This document shows positions 58,988-64,000 of a DNA stretch of 64,000 bases, one piece after another (position 1 is the stretch's first letter; each line of letters starts with the position of its first letter). The DNA comes from Lactococcus carnosus. Its GTDB lineage: Bacteria > Bacillota > Bacilli > Lactobacillales > Streptococcaceae. The notes below the pieces were generated by a model. The model searched no databases, had not been told where the DNA came from, and worked only from the letters and a program-made list of their open reading frames with translations. Made by a program: the position numbers and the translations under genes. The stretch is taken from contig NZ_CP017194.1 of NCBI RefSeq assembly GCF_006770265.1, forward strand, positions 124,001 to 188,000. The letters run 5' to 3'.

Positions 58988-59977
58988 TCAAAGGTTTTCT
59001 AAATAGGTATCAAATATACCAAACATGTCAAGAGAGTTATTCGCCTGATTAATGGCTTGCTTCACTTTTGCTGCACGAGGTGCACCTTTTAAATAATAGG
59101 CAGCATGCTGGCGAAACTCACGTGCGCCATTTTCATCACCTTTTAGTAAAGCTAAACGTGTCAAATGGACTTTAGCAGTCTCAATTTTTTCAAAAACTGT
59201 CGGTTCGGGCATTTCCTCGCCAGTTTCAAGAAAATGAGTTGTTCGCTTCAGCATCCAAGGATTTCCCAAGGCTGCTCTGCCTATCATCACTGCATCAACC
59301 CCAGTTTCGTCTAACATTCTTTTGGCATCTGCAGGTGTCTTAACATCTCCGTTACCGATGAAAGGAATGGTCATGTGACTTGCAACTTTTGCTAGAATAT
59401 CCCAATCAGCATGGCCTTCATACATTTGCGCACGAGTTCGTCCATGCATGGCAACCGCTCCAGCACCAGCTTTTTCGGCTGCTAAGGCATTTTCCACAGG
59501 AAAGAGATGATCGTTATCCCAACCCGTTCGCATCTTGACAGTTACTGGGAGGTCAATGGCAGATGCGACAGCAGAAACGACATCATAAATCTTATTTGGA
59601 TCAAGGAGTAAGCGTGATCCAGATTCGTTTTTTGTTACTTTTGGCACGGGGCATCCCATGTTGATATCGATGATATCAGCAGTCGTATGTGCCTCGACAA
59701 ATTTAGCAGCCTCAACCAAGGTTGCGGCATCACCACCAAAAATTTGAATGGATAATGGATTTGGTATGCCATCAAAATCAAGCATAGACAAGGTTTTCGT
59801 ATTGCGATGCTCGATTCCTTTGTCAGAAATCATCTCAGTCACAACCAGCCCAGCTCCAAACTCTTTTGCTAAGCTCAAAAATGCTTTATTTGAAATGCCA
59901 GCCATAGGTGCTAGCACGATTCTTTTGCTTATTTCGACATCACCAATTTTCCAAGGCGTCGTATAGTTATTCGTCAT
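58988..59977 (-). CDS. dusB: tRNA-dihydrouridine synthase
   Basis: 329 residues, FMN-binding TIM barrel. VLAPMAGISNKAF at the N-terminus, the catalytic Cys in NMGCPVPKVTKNESGSRLL, MRTGWDN and GNGDVKTP for FMN. It reduces uridines in tRNA. Its start overlaps the end of hslO by 11 bp, the conserved hslO-dus pair of streptococci and lactococci. Confidence 0.93.
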   Translation of the reverse strand: MTNNYTTPWKIGDVEISKRIVLAPMAGISNKAFLSLAKEFGAGLVVTEMISDKGIEHRNTKTLSMLDFDGIPNPLSIQIFGGDAATLVEAAKFVEAHTTADIIDINMGCPVPKVTKNESGSRLLLDPNKIYDVVSAVASAIDLPVTVKMRTGWDNDHLFPVENALAAEKAGAGAVAMHGRTRAQMYEGHADWDILAKVASHMTIPFIGNGDVKTPADAKRMLDETGVDAVMIGRAALGNPWMLKRTTHFLETGEEMPEPTVFEKIETAKVHLTRLALLKGDENGAREFRQHAAYYLKGAPRAAKVKQAINQANNSLDMFGIFDTYLENL

Positions 59978-60839
59978 TTTTTATTAGGTCTTTCAAATTA
60001 TTTTCAGAAAAATCATAGACTGTCTCGCAGAACTGACAAATAACTTCAGCACCATGATTTTCAGTGATTAAACTTTCTATTTCAGCTTTACCGAGACTTT
60101 TGATGCCATCAGAGAAACGATCTCTTGAGCAGTCGCAATGGAAAGCTAAGGGAGATTCTTCAAGTATCTTGTACTGGTCTTGTCCATAGATAGCATCTAA
60201 AATTGCTTTAGAATGGTCATGAGAGCGTAAGAGGTTAGAGATAGCAGGCATGGCTTGAATTCTAGCTTCAAGTGCGGCTATTTCAGCATCAGGTGCATCA
60301 GGCATGACTTGTACTAAAAAGCCACCTGCTACTTTGACCGTTTCATCTTCATTTAATAAAACGTTAAGGCCTATAGCTGAAGGTGTCTGTTCAGACGTCG
60401 TTAGATAATAGGACAAATCTTCTCCAATTTCACCTGAAATTAAAGGGGTTTGCCCAGTATAAGGTGTTTTAAGCCCCATGTCTTTGACAACTGAAAACCA
60501 GCCTTGACCGACGACATCACCAACTAAAACTTCACCAGTTGACCCACGTTTGTAGTCAACATTAGGTTCTTTAATATAACCCTTGACATTACCGCGTGTA
60601 TCCGCAACGGCTATCATCATCGTGATTGCCCCGTTACTTTGCACACGCACAGTAATCGTGTCATCCCCTTTTTGATTCGCACCTAATATTTGCGCAGCAA
60701 TTAAGGTACGACCTAGTGCAACGGTTGAACTAGACCAGGTTTTATGTCGTGTTTGTGCCTCAGCTACTGTTTGTGTTGCATCCAGTGCATAGGCTCTAAA
60801 ATAACCATCATTTGATAGTGTCTTGATAATCTTATCCAT
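59967..60839 (-). CDS. hslO: Redox-regulated chaperone Hsp33
   Basis: 290 residues from the ATG at 60839, which has GGAGG 2-3 nt upstream of its last spacer bases; an upstream in-frame ATG at 60899 has no such site. Zinc/redox switch cysteines CDC (in FHCDCSRDRF) and CQFC near the C-terminus are intact. It becomes an active holdase when oxidised. First gene of the hslO-dusB pair. Confidence 0.95.
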   Translation of the reverse strand: MDKIIKTLSNDGYFRAYALDATQTVAEAQTRHKTWSSSTVALGRTLIAAQILGANQKGDDTITVRVQSNGAITMMIAVADTRGNVKGYIKEPNVDYKRGSTGEVLVGDVVGQGWFSVVKDMGLKTPYTGQTPLISGEIGEDLSYYLTTSEQTPSAIGLNVLLNEDETVKVAGGFLVQVMPDAPDAEIAALEARIQAMPAISNLLRSHDHSKAILDAIYGQDQYKILEESPLAFHCDCSRDRFSDGIKSLGKAEIESLITENHGAEVICQFCETVYDFSENNLKDLIKNDE

Positions 60840-60976
60840 AGCCTCCATTTTATCATAAAAGTGCCTGAACTGGTAAAGAGTTGGCTGGTAAACTATCAAA
60901 AAAATGTAGGATGACTATGCTGATAGCTTCTTAGCTTAGTAGGACTTGATGCTAATATCAGTTTACTTGTGGATAC

Positions 60977-61005
60977 TAAAATAGCGACCATAAAAGGTCG
61001 CTATT
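60977..61005 (-). terminator. Terminator of murE
   Basis: AATAGCGACC (60980-60989) pairs with GGTCGCTATT (60996-61005). On the minus strand the stem is followed by TTTT. Confidence 0.88.
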
Positions 61006-61052
61006 CTGAGAAGTCGTTAAATTGATACGATAAGTCTAGCCAAGACTTAAGT

Positions 61053-62485
61053 TTATAAGTACTTTTCAGCAATGTTTTTATCACCTGCATACGGGGTATG
61101 AACACCATTCACTATCTGATAAGCATCTACCCCTTTACCAGCTATGATAACGGCATCATTAGGACCAGATGTTTGCTGCATGGCAGTTTGAATCGCGACT
61201 TCACGGTCGATGATAATCGGGATATCACGGTCGATAAAACTTGCAATTTCCCGTGCAATAGCTGCCGGATCTTCAAAGCTTGGATCATCAGCTGTTAAAA
61301 TGACATTGAGATTCGGCAAGCCATTCAAAAGCTCTCCTATCCCTTGTCTACGGCTTTCACCTTTATTACCAGTTGTCCCGATGATGACTGTGACTTGACC
61401 GGTTTGATGCGGGAGTACAACATTGATTAGTTTTTCTAGGCTATCTGCATTATGGGCATAGTCTACAAAAATTTTGGCCCCATTTGCTTGCTTGATCACT
61501 TCCATACGGCCTGGTACCGTTGTTTTAGCGATGCCTTTTTTGACATCGGTTATATCAGCCCCTAGTTGTAAGGCAGAGAGTGCAGCTGCTACAGCGTTTT
61601 CTTGGTTGAAGTGGCCAATCAGCTGGATATCAAAGGTTTGGTCTAGTGCCTGAAAACTGAAGGCCTTAGATTGGGTGATTGGGTGAAGAGAAGCGTCACC
61701 ATAAAATGCATAATCACACGTTAACTCAGATTTGATAAAATCGAAATGATCCATATCAGCATTGACAACAGCGAACCTCGAATTTGCGAGTAGCTGACGT
61801 TTGCAGTAGAAATAATCTTCAAACGTCGGATGCTCAATCGGTCCGATATGGTCGGGAGAGATATTTAGGAAGACACCAACATCAAAGGTCAAGCCATAAA
61901 CTCGAGCTGTTTTATAGGCCTGAGAAGAGACCTCCATGACGAGGTGTGTCATACCGTTACTAACAGCTTCACGCATCATGCGAAATAGGTCGATGCTTTC
62001 AGGTGTTGTCAGTTGGGACTTGAAAAAGGTTTTGCCATCTAGTGTCGTATCCATCGTTGAAAACATGGCCGTCTTATGCTTATTATGTATATCTAGGATG
62101 CTTTTTGCAAAATAAGCTGCAGTCGTCTTACCCTTTGTTCCTGTGAATGCTAAGGTTTTTAGGTCATCTTGGGGTTACCGTAGAAGGCCATGGCGATCAA
62201 ACTCATAGCGTGTTTGACATCATTGACAATAATCGCAGGAATGCCAACTTCATAGTCTGTCTCAGAAATGTAAAAGGGAATGGCTAAATCAGCTAAGAAT
62301 GCGCGTTTAAATTGGCTACCTTTGGCGAAAAAAAGGGTCTTTGAAGCGACCTCTCGGCTATCATATGAGAGGCTATCAAAAATAAAATCAGTCTGTTCAG
62401 TGTTAAAGTAAGTGCCGTCTATAAGGATATCCCGGAAATTATGATCATTTTTTAGGATAGCTACAACAGTTTTCAAAGTTATCAT
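61053..62485 (-). pseudogene. murE: murE, reading frame broken at a G4/C4 run
   Basis: UDP-MurNAc-tripeptide synthetase, which adds the third stem-peptide residue. Residues 1-108 (from ATG 62485) stop at 62159, while the rest is open in another frame; adding one C to the C4 run (plus-strand GGGG 62171-62174) restores [20 protein letters not shown], including the ATP-binding GTKGKTT, and gives 477 residues. The C-terminal region has ADDPSFEDP where diaminopimelate enzymes have DNPR, which fits an L-lysine-adding enzyme. murE is essential, so a sequence error or a second copy elsewhere is more likely than true loss. Confidence 0.88.
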
Positions 62486-62491
62486 AGCTCC

Positions 62492-62500
62492 ATTATATCA
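62492..62500 (-). promoter_or_regulatory. Extended -10 before murE
   Basis: On the minus strand TGA-TATAAT ends 6 nt before the murE ATG, and the GGAG ribosome-binding site lies in between. Either the real start of transcription is further upstream or the message begins at the start codon. Confidence 0.45.
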
Positions 62501-62695
62501 TACCTGAATAGTCATGGTGATTGAGAACAAGATTGCTCATGTCATGACTAACATGTAAGTCGGCTATTAAAATGAGTAACTCATCTGCTGGCTAATGATG
62601 TGCGTGACTGCTTTAGCAACAGGCAAGGCAGTCAAGACAAAATCACCTTGTCATCGGTATATTTTTGGTAAACTGATTAATGAGGAGTAACTAAT

Positions 62696-63529
62696 ATGCC
62701 AGAATTACCAGAAGTGGAAACCGTTCGTCGAGGGCTTAATAAGCTTGTTAGCGGTCAAAAAATAATCTCTGTAGCGCTTAACTATAACCGGATGATCCAG
62801 TCGGATCTATCAGAATTTTTGGCTTATCTTCCAGGCAAGACGATTTTGACTGTTAGCCGTCGTGGCAAGTATTTATTGTTTGAGCTAGGGGATAAGACAT
62901 TGATCAGTCATCTGAGAATGGAAGGCAAGTACCAACTTTTCCCAAGTGAAGCGGTACCTGATAATCATCATTTTCATGCTTTTTTCGCGCTATCAAATGG
63001 TCAGACCTTAGTTTATCAAGATGTTAGAAAATTTGGTACGATGGAGCTGGTTGATCAGGGCAAGCTGCTTGCTTTTTTCGGGGGTAAAAAAATTGGGCCA
63101 GAACCCATAGCATCAGAGTTTACCTTAGCACCTTTTCAAGAAAAACTTGTCAAGAGTACAAAAAAAATTAAACCGTATTTACTAGATCAAACCTTAGTAG
63201 CAGGACTAGGCAATATTTATGTTGATGAGGTACTATGGTTATCTAAAATCCATCCATCAGAAATTGCGAGAAATTTATCGAAGAAACAAATTGCAGATTT
63301 GAGACAAGCCATCATTTCAGTACTAGATGAAGGTGTCAAGCGAGGCGGGTCTACTATTCGGAGCTATAAAAATGCTTTGGGGATGGCTGGTACCATGCAA
63401 GACAGTCTGAAAGTGTATGCAAAGAAAGATCAGCCTTGTCAAAGATGTGGTAGACCAATCGAAAAATATAAACTTGCGGGGCGTGGCACGCACTTTTGTC
63501 CACACTGTCAGCATCTAAAAAAAGGTTGA
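62696..63529 (+). CDS. mutM: Formamidopyrimidine-DNA glycosylase
   Basis: 277 residues. N-terminal PELPEVE (P2 nucleophile and E3), K in RRGKYLLFEL, the helix-two-turn-helix region with LLDQTLVAGLGNIYVDEVLW, and a C-terminal zinc finger CQRCG..CPHC. It removes 8-oxoguanine from DNA. GAGGAG at about 62681 precedes the ATG. It is followed by recA, the fpg-recA order known in lactococci. Confidence 0.97.
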   Translation: MPELPEVETVRRGLNKLVSGQKIISVALNYNRMIQSDLSEFLAYLPGKTILTVSRRGKYLLFELGDKTLISHLRMEGKYQLFPSEAVPDNHHFHAFFALSNGQTLVYQDVRKFGTMELVDQGKLLAFFGGKKIGPEPIASEFTLAPFQEKLVKSTKKIKPYLLDQTLVAGLGNIYVDEVLWLSKIHPSEIARNLSKKQIADLRQAIISVLDEGVKRGGSTIRSYKNALGMAGTMQDSLKVYAKKDQPCQRCGRPIEKYKLAGRGTHFCPHCQHLKKG

Positions 63530-63553
63530 GAGTTGCGCAATTGAGATCGGTTA

Positions 63554-63561
63554 TACGTATA
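63554..63561 (+). promoter_or_regulatory. Putative ComX box of recA
   Basis: TACGTATA, identical to the octamer before ssbB and one base from the com-box TACGAATA. It lies 25 bp after the mutM stop and about 140 bp before the recA start codon. Confidence 0.5.
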
Positions 63562-63579
63562 TAAAAATAGATAGAAAAA

Positions 63580-63588
63580 TGGTATAAT
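63580..63588 (+). promoter_or_regulatory. Extended -10 promoter of recA
   Basis: TGG followed by TATAAT (63583-63588), with no clear -35. It leaves an untranslated leader of about 108 nt. I did not find a convincing LexA/HdiR-type operator. Confidence 0.65.
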
Positions 63589-63702
63589 AAGATACTATGG
63601 ACTTGCAATAATTTTTTGAAAACAGCCTTGCTAGTCGTTAAAAGCAATCCCTGTTCGCGATGAGTTTTAGCGGTAGGTTCACTACTTTAGAGGAGATAAA
63701 CA

Positions 63703-64000
63703 TTGGCAAAAAAAGTTAAAAAAAATCTAGATGATATTACTAAAAAATTCGGTGATGAGCGTGAGAAAGCACTCAATGACGCACTGAAAATTATTGAAAA
63801 AGATTTCGGAAAAGGCGCATTGATGCGTCTTGGTGATAAAGCAGAGCAAAAAGTGCAAGTCATGAGTTCAGGGTCATTGGCCCTTGATATTGCCTTAGGC
63901 GTTGGTGGCTATCCTAAAGGACGGATCATCGAGATTTATGGACCAGAGTCTTCAGGTAAAACAACTGTTGCGCTTCATGCGGTTGCGCAAGCACAAAAAG
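63703..64000 (+). CDS. recA: Recombinase RecA, N-terminal part (runs off the window)
   Basis: Starts at TTG 63703 (AGAGGAG at 63689-63695, 7-nt spacing). The 99 residues present include [21 protein letters not shown], the [20 protein letters not shown] Walker A region and VALHAVAQ, unmistakably RecA. The N-terminus is somewhat long and basic ([21 protein letters not shown]), as in lactococcal forms. The rest lies beyond the window. Confidence 0.95.
   Translation, partial: MAKKVKKNLDDITKKFGDEREKALNDALKIIEKDFGKGALMRLGDKAEQKVQVMSSGSLALDIALGVGGYPKGRIIEIYGPESSGKTTVALHAVAQAQK

Overview
The window is ordinary low-GC Gram-positive chromosome of the family Streptococcaceae, most likely Lactococcus or the closely related Pseudolactococcus. 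The call rests on the aguR-aguB-aguD-aguA-aguC order of the agmatine deiminase cluster, a rhamnan (rgp) wall-polysaccharide locus, an L27 protein with the Firmicute N-terminal extension beside its protease gene prp, an mutM-recA pair, PepN/PepA/PepT peptidases, and many extended -10 (TGnTATAAT) promoters with weak -35 boxes. This is inference from gene content and order. I saw no insertion sequence, prophage, CRISPR array, tRNA or rRNA.

Region 1 (1-13215) is the cell-wall polysaccharide locus. It opens with the end of rmlD (dTDP-rhamnose supply), then a terminator and promoter, then rgpA, rgpB, rgpC-rgpD (ABC exporter), a GT4 transferase and rgpF. These should build and export a rhamnan. They are followed by a side-chain cassette: a GT-C-like membrane protein, a GT2, a GT2/DUF2304 pair resembling GacI/GacJ, and a Wzx-type flippase. 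That set implies an extracellular decoration step.

Region 2 (13373-20214) holds two secreted wall hydrolases that share an uncommon repeat of about 107 residues (three copies plus two). One is an amidase/glucosaminidase fusion, the other a CHAP protein. Between them lie pepA (convergent) and a DUF4651-like gene, a thioredoxin, ytpR and the competence-type ssbB.

Region 3 (20295-33794) is housekeeping: groESL with a CIRCE operator, purA, pepN, the L21-Prp-L27 operon behind an L21-type leader, pepT, a universal stress protein, a small coiled-coil orphan, a CPA1 Na+/H+ antiporter, and a divergent SDR/HxlR pair.

Region 4 (33820-47750) contains an orphan promoter-terminator unit, a cysteine desulfurase with thiI, a 14-TM MFS exporter, divergent tyrS and pbp1b, and the complete agmatine deiminase pathway with a perfect cre site on the aguB -10.

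Region 5 (47753-64000) contains yaaA-recF, the M16 pair yfmF/yfmH, rodZ (frame broken at an A10 tract), pgsA, a T-box leader ahead of hisS-orf76-aspS, two YitT-family genes, dusB-hslO, murE (frame broken at a G4 run), mutM and the start of recA.

The signals most worth a second look are: (i) the ssbB control region, where a ComX-type box sits in the loop of a terminator whose 3' arm contains the ssbB ribosome-binding site, with the same octamer TACGTATA recurring before recA; (ii) the A10 frameshift in rodZ; (iii) the five-copy repeat domain shared by two wall hydrolases next to the rhamnan locus; and (iv) a short orphan transcription unit near 33.8 kb.
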